Assembly (NCBI GenBank): GCA_944390955.1
Contig: CALXRY010000007.1
Location: 1 to 38,791 of the forward strand
Direction: 5' to 3'
DNA length: 38,791 nucleotides
From: an uncultured Clostridia bacterium
GTDB taxonomy: Bacteria; Bacillota; Clostridia; UBA1381
Notes under the pieces: model-generated
What the model was told of the DNA's origin: nothing
What the model saw: only the letters and a program-made list of their open reading frames with translations
Database searches by the model: none
Part shown: piece by piece, positions 25,061 to 32,772 of the stretch
Layout: each line of letters opens with the position of its first letter
Numbering within the stretch: the first letter of the stretch is position 1
Made by a program: the position numbers and the translations under genes

Positions 25061-26671
25061 CTATTTTACTCTTCTGCCAACTCTTAATCCTACAAGCAGC
25101 GGACGCTTTGATAAGGGCTGCTCTGCCTTCTTCCCGAACAGCCTGTACACCGCCTGCTTTGCAGATGCAGCATAATACTCAAGATCGCCCTTTGCCTTAT
25201 CCGTTTTCACAAATTCACCTATCATTGCAAGATTGTCTGCGGGAAGCATCTCCGCAAGAGCACGTGAATTCCCCGCAGCTATGGCGGCTCCGCCGTACGG
25301 CAGCAGCACGGGAATGACGTTTACGGCACTCTCTCTTATCTCCTCCCACTCGTCCTTAAGCCCGAGCAGACCGACAAGCTCATAAAGTATCTCCGCACCG
25401 CTTGAATTTACGGCGGCCTTTTTTACGTAATCGCCCTCCACATCGCAATTCAGTATTTTACCTGTTACCACAAACGTATTCTCATCCTGTCCCGCAAAAT
25501 ACTGCCCCATAGGACACATTACAGACATATGCCATTTTGAATTCTTGAATGTCAAGAGCGTTCCCGGCGAATTGAGCGTCACATCAAACAGCCTTGACGG
25601 CAGCATGTCATTTCTGAGCGTCGCCGTGAACAGAATGACAGACTCCTCGGAAAGTGCCTCAGGATTGCCTGCGCCGTCTCTTTTCTCATACAGCCTGTTC
25701 CAGAGCGGTGTCCGCTCACAGGCGTATGATGAAGCAGGAGCGTCAAAGCTGCCCTCGGTCATAGCCTCGTATACCGTGCACGGCGTCATTATGCACATGT
25801 CTCCTTTATTAAGAAAGAACGTCTTGCGAGTTTCCCTGTCCATAATATGAAATGCCGAAACGCTTTTATTTTCCTCGTCAAAGTCGATGTCAATTACCTC
25901 TATGTCCTCGCAGAACTCAACACCGCGGCTCTTGAGGTATTCGTAAAGCGGTACATATATCCCCTCATATTTGTTTAACGGCGTATCAAAAACTCCCTCG
26001 CAACTTTCCACAGACGGCGAGATCAGGAGCATTTCCCTGAGCATTTTTCCGAATTCTGCCGCCGATGTGCTCCGCTCAATCCCGAACATCGACTGCCACA
26101 TCGCATAAAAATCACTCGCAAAAAATCCTGCGCTAAACATATCTCCTATAGTTACGGATGTATCGGGAAGCGCCCGCATAAGAGCGGCAAGCTGCTTTTT
26201 GTCAGCTCTCGCTACCGAATCCCTGTCCTCCTTAAAAAGCCTTCCCGTCGAGGACAGAGGATATGCATTATTGTAATTTTCAATTTCCGTTTTGACCGAA
26301 ATATCGCCTATGTCGCGCGACGGGACGTTTTTCAGCACGTCAAACAGCGTTTCGGAATTTTCGGCAGCTATAAAGGACATATCATAGCATGCAAAGCCGC
26401 TTTCGCCGCTTCCGCAACCGTCAACGGCATACTTACCGTAGATATGGATACTGTCGCCGCGGAATCCGAAATCATCCATAAGATACGCCGCGCCGAACAG
26501 CGCCGCAAGCGAGTTCCCCAGAAAATAAATATTTCTGCCCTTCGGCAGCCGCTTAAGCTCCTCTGCGGCTTTTTTCTTGTGCTTTACAACTACAGCCGTT
26601 GCCGCCGCAGCAGCGCCGACCGCCGCAGCTACGACAAACAGCTTTTTCATGTCTTTTTTGTTCAATCTCAT
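25061..26671 (-). CDS. membrane-anchored oleate hydratase-like flavoprotein (MCRA family), divergent
   Basis: 536 residues. An N-terminal helix (about 11-29) and a KHKKK stop-transfer anchor it. The FAD loop IYFLGNSLAALFGAAYLMDDFGF (47-69) and the IHIYGKY strand match myosin-cross-reactive antigen/oleate hydratases, as do LNSPGTLLTFKNSKWHMSV and the C-terminal LLGL(K) region. These enzymes add water to the 9-10 double bond of unsaturated fatty acids. It is about 50 residues shorter than usual and has an extra anchor. The active-site loop that normally reads GG(R)E in catalytic members is here DGCGSGESGFACYDM (84-98), without the GGRE-type motif. Activity is therefore uncertain. It is the first gene of the purine-containing unit. 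Confidence 0.72.
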   Translation of the reverse strand: MRLNKKDMKKLFVVAAAVGAAAAATAVVVKHKKKAAEELKRLPKGRNIYFLGNSLAALFGAAYLMDDFGFRGDSIHIYGKYAVDGCGSGESGFACYDMSFIAAENSETLFDVLKNVPSRDIGDISVKTEIENYNNAYPLSSTGRLFKEDRDSVARADKKQLAALMRALPDTSVTIGDMFSAGFFASDFYAMWQSMFGIERSTSAAEFGKMLREMLLISPSVESCEGVFDTPLNKYEGIYVPLYEYLKSRGVEFCEDIEVIDIDFDEENKSVSAFHIMDRETRKTFFLNKGDMCIMTPCTVYEAMTEGSFDAPASSYACERTPLWNRLYEKRDGAGNPEALSEESVILFTATLRNDMLPSRLFDVTLNSPGTLLTFKNSKWHMSVMCPMGQYFAGQDENTFVVTGKILNCDVEGDYVKKAAVNSSGAEILYELVGLLGLKDEWEEIRESAVNVIPVLLPYGGAAIAAGNSRALAEMLPADNLAMIGEFVKTDKAKGDLEYYAASAKQAVYRLFGKKAEQPLSKRPLLVGLRVGRRVK

Positions 26672-26715
26672 CAGTCCTTTCCGATCTGCATTCTACTCCG
26701 ATATATCATAGGCTA

Positions 26716-26744
26716 ATTATACCAGTATTCCGCCTCTTTGTCAA
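26716..26744 (-). promoter_or_regulatory. consensus promoter of the flavoprotein-purO-purH-purD unit
   Basis: Minus strand: TTGACA (26744-26739), 17-bp spacer, TATAAT (26721-26716); both boxes perfect. About 45 nt before the flavoprotein ATG. Inferred to drive six genes down to purD. Confidence 0.8.
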
Positions 26745-26762
26745 CGTAAAATACAGTAAAAA

Positions 26763-26914
26763 GAGCTACCGCATTAATACGTACATAGGGAAGCTGCCGA
26801 TTTTAGATGCAGAACGGGCAAAACGCACCGGGTTGTACACCCGGTGCGTTTTGTTTGTGGTTCCAAGACTTTTTACAGGCTTGACACGATCTGCGCTAAA
26901 AGCGACAGTGCCCT
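26763..26914 (-). repeat. modular hairpin repeat element, copy 3 (shortest)
   Basis: On the minus strand it begins 4 nt after the spmA stop: AGGGCACTGTCGCTTTTAGC, then a perfect 15-bp stem (CAAAACGCACCGGGT with ACCCGGTGCGTTTTG, loop about 3 nt), then GTTCTGCATCTAAAATCGG and an end resembling TTAATGCGGTAGCTC. It keeps the frame of copies 1 and 2 with only one main internal hairpin. Confidence 0.78.
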
Positions 26915-26918
26915 ATCC

Positions 26919-27488
26919 TTATTTTTTATCTCTGCAAAATATCCTCGCAAGGACGGCTCCCCAAAGTAACGCAGACGCGGACACGCACCATATCGGCAGT
27001 ATCACGTCATACGGCTCGGCGGCTCCCGCCGCAGACCGCAGCGCGATCACCGTTGCCGGAAATATCGTAAACGACGTGGTATTCAGTATCGTGAACATGC
27101 ACATGGCCGCGGACGGCCGTGAGGGGCTTTCGTTTTCGCGGTCAAGCTCCTCCATCGCCTTTATCCCCATCGGCGTCGCGGCGTTGCCCATCCCGAGAAG
27201 GTTGGCGCTGAGGTTCATCGTTATAAATCCCCGCGCCTTCTCTCCCGACTTAGGGAACAGCCGGCGTATCACAGGCGAAAACAACTTCTGCACGAACTTC
27301 ATTATGCCGGCATCCTCTCCGACTTTGAGGATCCCAGTCCAGAAACACATTATTCCCGCAAACGACAGCAGCGTAAAAACGCTGTCCTTCGCGCCCTGCA
27401 GCATTGCATCGGCCGTTTCCTGAAGCGTCCCGTTGAAAAATGCACATACAAAAGAAATGCACACCATAAAGCACCAAGCGTAGCTCAT
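26919..27488 (-). CDS. spmA: spore maturation protein A
   Basis: 189 residues, close to Bacillus SpmA. The block GEKARGFITMNLSANLLGMGNAATPMGIKAMEEL is the SpmA signature and belongs to the nucleoside-recognition (Gate) domain; about five membrane helices are predicted. In Bacillus, SpmA and SpmB together are needed for full dehydration of the spore core. Its presence points to a spore former or a recent descendant. No spmB follows; the next element is the modular repeat and then the flavoprotein. It is divergent from holB. Confidence 0.92.
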   Translation of the reverse strand: MSYAWCFMVCISFVCAFFNGTLQETADAMLQGAKDSVFTLLSFAGIMCFWTGILKVGEDAGIMKFVQKLFSPVIRRLFPKSGEKARGFITMNLSANLLGMGNAATPMGIKAMEELDRENESPSRPSAAMCMFTILNTTSFTIFPATVIALRSAAGAAEPYDVILPIWCVSASALLWGAVLARIFCRDKK

Positions 27489-27535
27489 AATCTGCTCCTT
27501 TTCAATTTACCCTTTTATTTTCGGTTTAGTTATGA

Positions 27536-27541
27536 TATAAT
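27536..27541 (+). promoter_or_regulatory. extended -10 element, probable holB promoter
   Basis: TGATATAAT with box 27536-27541, 55 bp before the holB ATG. No good -35 box at 17 bp, so it would rely on the TG extension. Confidence 0.45.
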
Positions 27542-27596
27542 TATTTAAAAGCGGAATTATCCTATTACTAAAATATATTAAGAGGTCTGACAAAAA

Positions 27597-28577
27597 ATGC
27601 ACGGTTACAGGACGTTTCACGAGGATATTATAAATAATCTTATAGAAAGCGTAAAGAACAACGCAAGTTCGCACGCTTATATATTTGAAGGCCCAAAAGG
27701 GCTTTATAAGCACGAGAGCGCAAGGCTCTTTGCGGCGGTGCTCACGTGCCTTTCGCACGGCGATATCCCGTGCGGCGTATGCTCAAGCTGCATTCAGGCA
27801 GCGGCAAACAGCAATCCCGACATAATATATATTGACAAGCCGAAGGACAAAACAAGGATACCTGTCGATTCGATCCGCAGGATAAACGAGGACGCGGCAA
27901 TAAAGCCGTTCAACGCGCCGAGAAAGGTATATATCATAAACGACGGCGACCTCCTCACACCGGAGGCGCAGAACGCGTTCCTCAAGACCTTTGAGGAGCC
28001 GCCAGAATATGCTGTATTTATAATAGTGGCCGAAAGCGCCGCAAGTCTTCTGCCCACGATACTTTCAAGGGCGGTGCAGATAACGTTCCCGCCCGTTCCG
28101 AACAGCCGGATAGAAGAATGGCTCCTGCGCGAACACCCCAAGATGCGCGAAAAGGTCCCGTTTCTTGTGAACTTCTGCGAAGGTATCCCCGGAGCGGCTG
28201 AGGATATTATAAGCGATCCCGGTTTTGAGGAGCTCAGAAGCTCCTCTCTCGATATGCTTGCCAAGCTGATGTCATCCGATAAGACTGACTCATTTGCTAT
28301 AGAGGAATTTATCGAAAAAAACAAGGAGAACGCCGAAACGGTGTTCTCCCTATGGCTCTCATATTTAAGAGATATTCTTGTGATGCAGTGCGGCGCGTTT
28401 GACAATGCTGTGAATGTCGATAAGCTGTCGGCTCTCAGAAGCCTTTCGGCGTTCTTTGACGAGAAAAAATCTGCCCGCGCCATCGAAACGCTCCTTGAGG
28501 GTATACGTATGCTCGACAGACACGTCAAAACAAGCGCCGTCGGTCTGTGGTGTGCGCTTAAGATCAAACAGGCTTGA
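27597..28577 (+). CDS. holB: DNA polymerase III subunit delta prime
   Basis: 326 residues, the usual size. This clamp-loader subunit acts with tau and delta to place the beta clamp on DNA. The zinc module CGVCSSC (about 60-66) and FLKTFEEPPEYAVFIIVAESAASLLPTILSRAVQI (sensor-1 and arginine-finger SR region) are typical. The P-loop position reads GPKGLYKH, lacking the Gly and Ser/Thr of a working Walker A, in line with delta prime subunits that do not hydrolyse ATP. The last 14 bp overlap the convergent GDSL hydrolase gene. Confidence 0.9.
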   Translation: MHGYRTFHEDIINNLIESVKNNASSHAYIFEGPKGLYKHESARLFAAVLTCLSHGDIPCGVCSSCIQAAANSNPDIIYIDKPKDKTRIPVDSIRRINEDAAIKPFNAPRKVYIINDGDLLTPEAQNAFLKTFEEPPEYAVFIIVAESAASLLPTILSRAVQITFPPVPNSRIEEWLLREHPKMREKVPFLVNFCEGIPGAAEDIISDPGFEELRSSSLDMLAKLMSSDKTDSFAIEEFIEKNKENAETVFSLWLSYLRDILVMQCGAFDNAVNVDKLSALRSLSAFFDEKKSARAIETLLEGIRMLDRHVKTSAVGLWCALKIKQA

Positions 28578-29232
28578 CCCTGTGATCATAATCAAAGCCG
28601 CACTTTTCCAGAAATTCACGCGCCATCAGAGTTGCGCCCACCTGATTCGGGTGCACTCTGTCCCAAGCAATATAGGATGAATGGCGTATTTTACAATAAT
28701 CCTCATACATCTGCTGAAAATCGACAAATATACAGCCATGCTTTTCGGCAAGCCTGCGCATGATAGCAACGTACTCGTCCATTCTTGCACGCATCTTATC
28801 CTCTCGGTTAGGCTCCATATAATACGGCGTCAGCAGAAATATCCCTTTTACGCTGTCCTTTACCGCAAGGATCATCTTCTCAACATTTCTTTCGTATTCA
28901 TCCGGCATCACCTGGCAGTCCACCATAGCAGGGCAGTCAAACTGCCGCCACACATCGTTTATCCCTATGCATATCGACACCCAGTCGGGCTTGAGCGAAA
29001 CTACGTCGCGGTCAAATCTTTCAAGCAGATCGCGGCTCGTGTTTCCCGAAATACCGGCGTTCGTCACCCTGATCCTTACCTCGGGATAATATACTGAAAG
29101 CATATTTTCCACGACCCTCACATAGCTCCTGCCAAGATTATCGGCAAGCCCCTCGCCTACCGGCTGGGCGCTCTCCATATCCGTAACGGAATCTCCGGCA
29201 AAGACAATCCTGTCCATATCCTCAAATATCAT
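28564..29232 (-). CDS. SGNH/GDSL-family hydrolase
   Basis: 222 residues. Block I VFAGDSVTDM holds the nucleophile Ser15, block III GINDVW the oxyanion Asn, and block V DRVHPNQVGATLMA the Asp-x-x-His pair, so the catalytic set is complete. No signal peptide, so cytoplasmic. This subgroup (rhamnogalacturonan-acetylesterase-like SGNH) often removes acyl groups from sugars. Placement near a GH112 phosphorylase supports a carbohydrate deacetylase, but the substrate is unproven. AAGGAG lies 11 nt before the ATG. Its 3' end overlaps holB by 14 bp on the opposite strand. The gap 29233-29411 holds only a hairpin repeat. Confidence 0.88.
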   Translation of the reverse strand: MIFEDMDRIVFAGDSVTDMESAQPVGEGLADNLGRSYVRVVENMLSVYYPEVRIRVTNAGISGNTSRDLLERFDRDVVSLKPDWVSICIGINDVWRQFDCPAMVDCQVMPDEYERNVEKMILAVKDSVKGIFLLTPYYMEPNREDKMRARMDEYVAIMRRLAEKHGCIFVDFQQMYEDYCKIRHSSYIAWDRVHPNQVGATLMAREFLEKCGFDYDHRVKPV

Positions 29233-29359
29233 ATTTTCAGCAGCTCCTTGATTTTTATTCTGTCATTTTAATTAACGCAAAAAAATTTTATTAGCGAAAT
29301 GCCTCCCGGGCTCTGCCCTGTCAAACAGCTCCCATTCTTTCTGCTTTGCCGAATCCCCG

Positions 29360-29389
29360 CCAAATGGCGTTAATGCGAACGCCATTTGG
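29360..29389. repeat. 12-bp perfect inverted repeat downstream of the GH112 gene
   Basis: CCAAATGGCGTT (29360-29371) and AACGCCATTTGG (29378-29389), 6-nt loop, then GGACCCGCGCA. Same design as the hairpin at 23273, with compensating base changes in the stem. Confidence 0.7.
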
Positions 29390-29411
29390 GGACCCGCGCA
29401 TAAAAATATTT

Positions 29412-31550
29412 TTACAGCTTTATTATCTCAGTATCGAATGCTCCGAGAGTCACGGTTTTTTCTCCGGCTTCGGTCTTGACGCTTGTCGTCTGCTCCGCAT
29501 CGCTGTTGTTTATCACAACGAGCACCTTCCCCTCGGGATAATAGCAGCACTCCGTATACGGATTATCGGTCAGGTATTCTCCGTCGTTATCGCCGCATGC
29601 CGAAAGGATAAGATTTAAAAGCGTACGGTTGTTTATCTCTCCGTGCTTGAAGGACGACATATAAATGCCCTTGCCCTTTCCGAAATCGCGCACCGTTATA
29701 ACGGGGTTCTTTCCGTCAGCCGCAAGTACCCTTGTTTCGGCGTCGGCAATGTATATATTGTCCTTTGCCTTGAGCTCCGTACCCTCGCATATAGCGTCTG
29801 AGCCCTCAGCCTCAAATTCATATACTCCGTGACATATCCTCGCTCCGGTGTTTTCATCAACGCCAAGAACGTGTGACATCCTGAACGTCTTGTCATAGCC
29901 CGGGCATGCCGACGGCTCGTTTACGCCGAGGAATACCCCGCCGTTGTATACCCATTCGGTCATCGCCGCAACGACCTCATCATCCTGCCAGCGCTCTCCG
30001 CCCGACCATGCGCTTCCCGCAAAGCCGGCGTTTATAACAACATCATAATCCGACAGTCCCTTTTCCTTTAGCTCATCAAAGCAAATAAAGTCAACGTCGA
30101 GAGGCATTCCCGAAAGCGCCTCTATCACGTTTATAAGGTCGACCTCGGGATGCTCATGATAATGTCCCGAGCATGTCCACGATCTCAGCTTGCCCCAGAA
30201 TGTAATCACCGCTACCCTCGGCTTCTTAACATATGGCTTGCCTGCCGTATGCAGCTCTCTTATCTCTCTGAATTCATCCGCTATCTTTTCTATGTAATCA
30301 TTAAAATCCGGGAACGGCAGCGTCAGCGACAGATATCCTCCGAGGCCTATCCTGTCTATCTTGTCCCTTAAGAGCGCACGGCGGACGTTCTTCCAGTAGC
30401 CCTGCGCCTCACGCGTCGGATTCCCGCCCTCCATAAATGTCGGGGCTCCGCCGAGACCTACAGGGAACAAATACGGATGCAGACGTATCTCATGAGTCTC
30501 CACCGCATCAACGCCTGCGCACAGCCTTGCCTCAAAGCCGTTGAATACGCACTTGATAAGTCCGTCAAAGCCGAACTCCTTGAATCTCTTTCCCCACGGC
30601 TCGACGCCTACCCAGCTGTCGTCATAGAATACATATGCTTTCTTGCCGTAGCTGTGAACAAGGTCAACGAGCTTCTTGCCGAACTCAACGACAAACTTAT
30701 TTACAAAATCCATATAATCAAGCTTCTTATCCGAGCATGTCATATGAGTTGCATTCAGATTGCCCTTGTTTATAAAGTCCTCCGACGTAAGCGCATAGCC
30801 CTTCTCCTTTTCAAAAGCCTTGAGCATTTTCGGGCTTACGGTAAAATCATACGACGCCCAATCAGAGAACAGCTGTCTGTTTCTTTCATTCGAGCCCCAT
30901 ATCCAAACGAAATTGTAGAACATCGATGTAAATCTTACAACAGTCGTCGCGGGATGTGTCTCACACCAATTCTTCATCCAGTCGAGCATATACTCCTGCG
31001 TTTCCGGATATACGGGATCGATCTGCATAAGATGCTCCTTGTCCCAGTTATTCGTGGTATGGTTGTACATGGAAATTTCCTCCCATATACGGTACGCGAG
31101 GAAATTGACCGTATACTTATGGAATGGAATAACGTTGTTTATTGTCACGCTTCCGTCCGAATATGTCCAGTCCTTTACCTCGCAGTTTGATGTGCGGTCA
31201 AACACCTGCCAGAACTCCTTCGACTCATCCGATTCGTTGATCTTAAACTGCTCGTCAAAGAAATCCTTCATAAGCTCTATTGTGAGCGTCTCCCCCGCTG
31301 CCACGACAGGCTCCGTCATCAGGAACGTCTGCTGAAGCTTATCCTGATTCTGTTTTGCCCATTCGTTATGATCTCTTATGATACAGATGGTGGAATATAT
31401 CCCGTATCCGGCGTTTATGATCTCCGGCGAAAGCTCAGTACCGTCGCTGTCGCGTATAACATCGGCTCCCCATTTTTCCGCCATTTGCAGCGTAAGCTCC
31501 TCATACCCGCTTTCACCAGGAAGAGTAAAACCTCCTTTTGTTTTTCCCAT
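29412..31550 (-). CDS. GH112 beta-galactosyl phosphorylase (galacto-/lacto-N-biose phosphorylase-like)
   Basis: 712 residues, near the usual 720-750. GH112 enzymes split beta-1,3-galactosyl-N-acetylhexosamines (from mucin and milk glycans) or galactosyl-rhamnose with phosphate, giving galactose-1-phosphate. The barrel contains TTVVRFTSMFYNFVWIWG with an Arg near 206, and AYVFYDDSWVGVEPWG with the acidic pair D310-D311 at the place of the family catalytic Asp. A Rossmann-like middle domain and a small C-terminal beta domain follow (ending EKTVTLGAFDTEIIKL). No signal peptide, so it acts on imported disaccharide. Which substrate cannot be told by eye. It is divergent from the region holding the ROK kinase. 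Confidence 0.9.
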   Translation of the reverse strand: MGKTKGGFTLPGESGYEELTLQMAEKWGADVIRDSDGTELSPEIINAGYGIYSTICIIRDHNEWAKQNQDKLQQTFLMTEPVVAAGETLTIELMKDFFDEQFKINESDESKEFWQVFDRTSNCEVKDWTYSDGSVTINNVIPFHKYTVNFLAYRIWEEISMYNHTTNNWDKEHLMQIDPVYPETQEYMLDWMKNWCETHPATTVVRFTSMFYNFVWIWGSNERNRQLFSDWASYDFTVSPKMLKAFEKEKGYALTSEDFINKGNLNATHMTCSDKKLDYMDFVNKFVVEFGKKLVDLVHSYGKKAYVFYDDSWVGVEPWGKRFKEFGFDGLIKCVFNGFEARLCAGVDAVETHEIRLHPYLFPVGLGGAPTFMEGGNPTREAQGYWKNVRRALLRDKIDRIGLGGYLSLTLPFPDFNDYIEKIADEFREIRELHTAGKPYVKKPRVAVITFWGKLRSWTCSGHYHEHPEVDLINVIEALSGMPLDVDFICFDELKEKGLSDYDVVINAGFAGSAWSGGERWQDDEVVAAMTEWVYNGGVFLGVNEPSACPGYDKTFRMSHVLGVDENTGARICHGVYEFEAEGSDAICEGTELKAKDNIYIADAETRVLAADGKNPVITVRDFGKGKGIYMSSFKHGEINNRTLLNLILSACGDNDGEYLTDNPYTECCYYPEGKVLVVINNSDAEQTTSVKTEAGEKTVTLGAFDTEIIKL

Positions 31551-31584
31551 AGCGTTTCTCTCCTTTTCTCTGAATGATAATCTA

Positions 31585-31613
31585 ATTATACCATAACATT
31601 CAAACCATGTAAA
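31585..31613 (-). promoter_or_regulatory. promoter of the GH112 gene
   Basis: Minus strand: TTTACA (31613-31608), 17-bp spacer, TATAAT (31590-31585). About 35 nt before the ATG, with AAAGGAGAG between. Confidence 0.7.
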
Positions 31614-31925
31614 CGATAAAATTTAAAAAACCCTGTTTTTTTGTGGTATGCACCGCTTTTTTTGCTTCATAAGAAAAAAAAGACGGCAGCCGAAAAAATA
31701 ACCGTCGTACAAAAAATTATACATACCTGTGAAACAAATATCTTTACAAAAATAAAATTTTGACATAAATCAAATAAATCGCTTATTTATTTTGCATACA
31801 AAAAGTAAAAAAGCAAATATCGCAATTGTATAAACCGCCTTTTATGATTTGCTTTTGCTATTTTTTATTTTTTGTATTTTAGGCATGAAAAAAATAACAA
31901 AATCCAAGATAATTAAATTTCAAAG

Positions 31926-32142
31926 TTGATTTTTTCTTAATATTCTGATAGAATATTTCTCGCAGGACAAGGAAAGAGCATTACTCTTTCATCCTGCTAA
32001 ACAAAGGAAGAGTTGCGAACCTCTCTTTTTCTCTCCCTAAAGGAATCGCTTATAAATCCTTATCATGCAGCTCTTCTTTTTTACCCCATATAGTATATGA
32101 AAAAGAACGCCGTTTCACCCCCTTGGCGTTTTTTTTCATATA
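31926..32142 (+). ncRNA. orphan promoter-hairpins-terminator unit, candidate small RNA
   Basis: Promoter TTGATT (31926-31931), 17 bp, TAGAAT (31949-31954) with a TG extension; expected start about 31961. Hairpin 1: GCAGGA (31962-31967) with TCCTGC (31992-31997), enclosing AAAGAG/CTCTTT. Hairpin 2: GAAGAGTTGC (32007-32016) with GCAGCTCTTC (32067-32076), extended by A-T pairs, with an inner AAGGA/TCCTT hairpin. It ends in an intrinsic terminator. No ORF fits. The RNA would be about 175 nt. I match it to no known family. The rest of the gap (31614-31925) is A/T-rich with nothing assignable. Confidence 0.55.
32094..32142 (+). terminator. intrinsic terminator of the orphan RNA unit
   Basis: AACGCC (32106-32111), 13-nt loop, GGCGTT (32125-32130) running into eight T. 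Outer arms TATATGAAAAA (32094-32104) and TTTTTTCATATA (32131-32142) extend the stem, so it may also work on the minus strand. Confidence 0.8.
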
Positions 32143-32198
32143 AGCGTATTTTTTATGTATTTCGTAACAAAAGAAATACAATCCGCGTTTTTACAGCA

Positions 32199-32227
32199 TT
32201 GACACAGCACGGATTTTGTAATATAAT
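32199..32227 (+). promoter_or_regulatory. consensus promoter of the GH43 remnant/ROK kinase unit
   Basis: TTGACA (32199-32204), 17-bp spacer, TATAAT (32222-32227), both perfect. It lies about 78 nt before the remnant ATG and is the likely source of ROK kinase mRNA. Confidence 0.75.
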
Positions 32228-32304
32228 TAATATATAAATTTCACAAGATGATATATGTTTTGGAAATGAAACATTATGATTTCGAAAGGAGCATACGACA
32301 AAGC

Positions 32305-32772
32305 ATGATCGAAAATCTAATTTTAAGAGGCTGCAATCCCGATTTCGCGGCAATACATGTCGGAACAATTATTACATAGCCGCCTCGACCTTTGAATGAT
32401 AGCCGATAGTGGTGCTTTGCCATTCAAGGAGCCTTAACGCTTGGAGCTGCATTTATATCCATTGAACATAACACCGCAGCTTGGCTTAAAGGGAGTTCTG
32501 AACAGCAGAGGCGTATGGGTATAGTACCTTGCCTACGACGGTGTGCTTGTTACGCTGAGAGCAAATATCGATTGCCGCGATCTGCAATTCTAATATGAGA
32601 TCAACGGTATAATAAAAAACTCGGCAAACCGCGTGATATGTATATCCTGAACGATGAGCAAAGCTATTTCTGATTTACCGGCACAATGGTCAGAGCCTGC
32701 TGTCAGGATGTGATAAGCAGTGAAAAGAAGGCCGTATTTGAATATTTTAATTATGAAAGGAAAAAGAAATAA
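32305..32772 (+). pseudogene. decayed and deleted GH43 (beta-xylosidase-like) gene
   Basis: ATG 32305 with AAAGGAG upstream opens MIENLILRGCNPDF, the usual beginning of GH43 xylosidases (ILRGFNPDPS), then meets TAG at 32377. In other frames further on, YDGVLVTLRANIDCRDLQF-stop-YEING matches the GH43 C-terminal sandwich (VYLRAEVDYRDLQF-type). After another stop, FTGTMVRACCQDV and KKAVFEYFNYE match its end (GAFVGMCCQD, ADFDYFEY). The catalytic five-blade propeller is missing, so roughly two thirds of the gene was deleted. The remnant stop overlaps the ROK start (TAATG). Function is lost. Confidence 0.75.

Noticed and set aside
31961-32140. 6S RNA
   Set aside because: The unit has separate tandem hairpins and no long closing stem with a central bubble joining the 5' and 3' ends.
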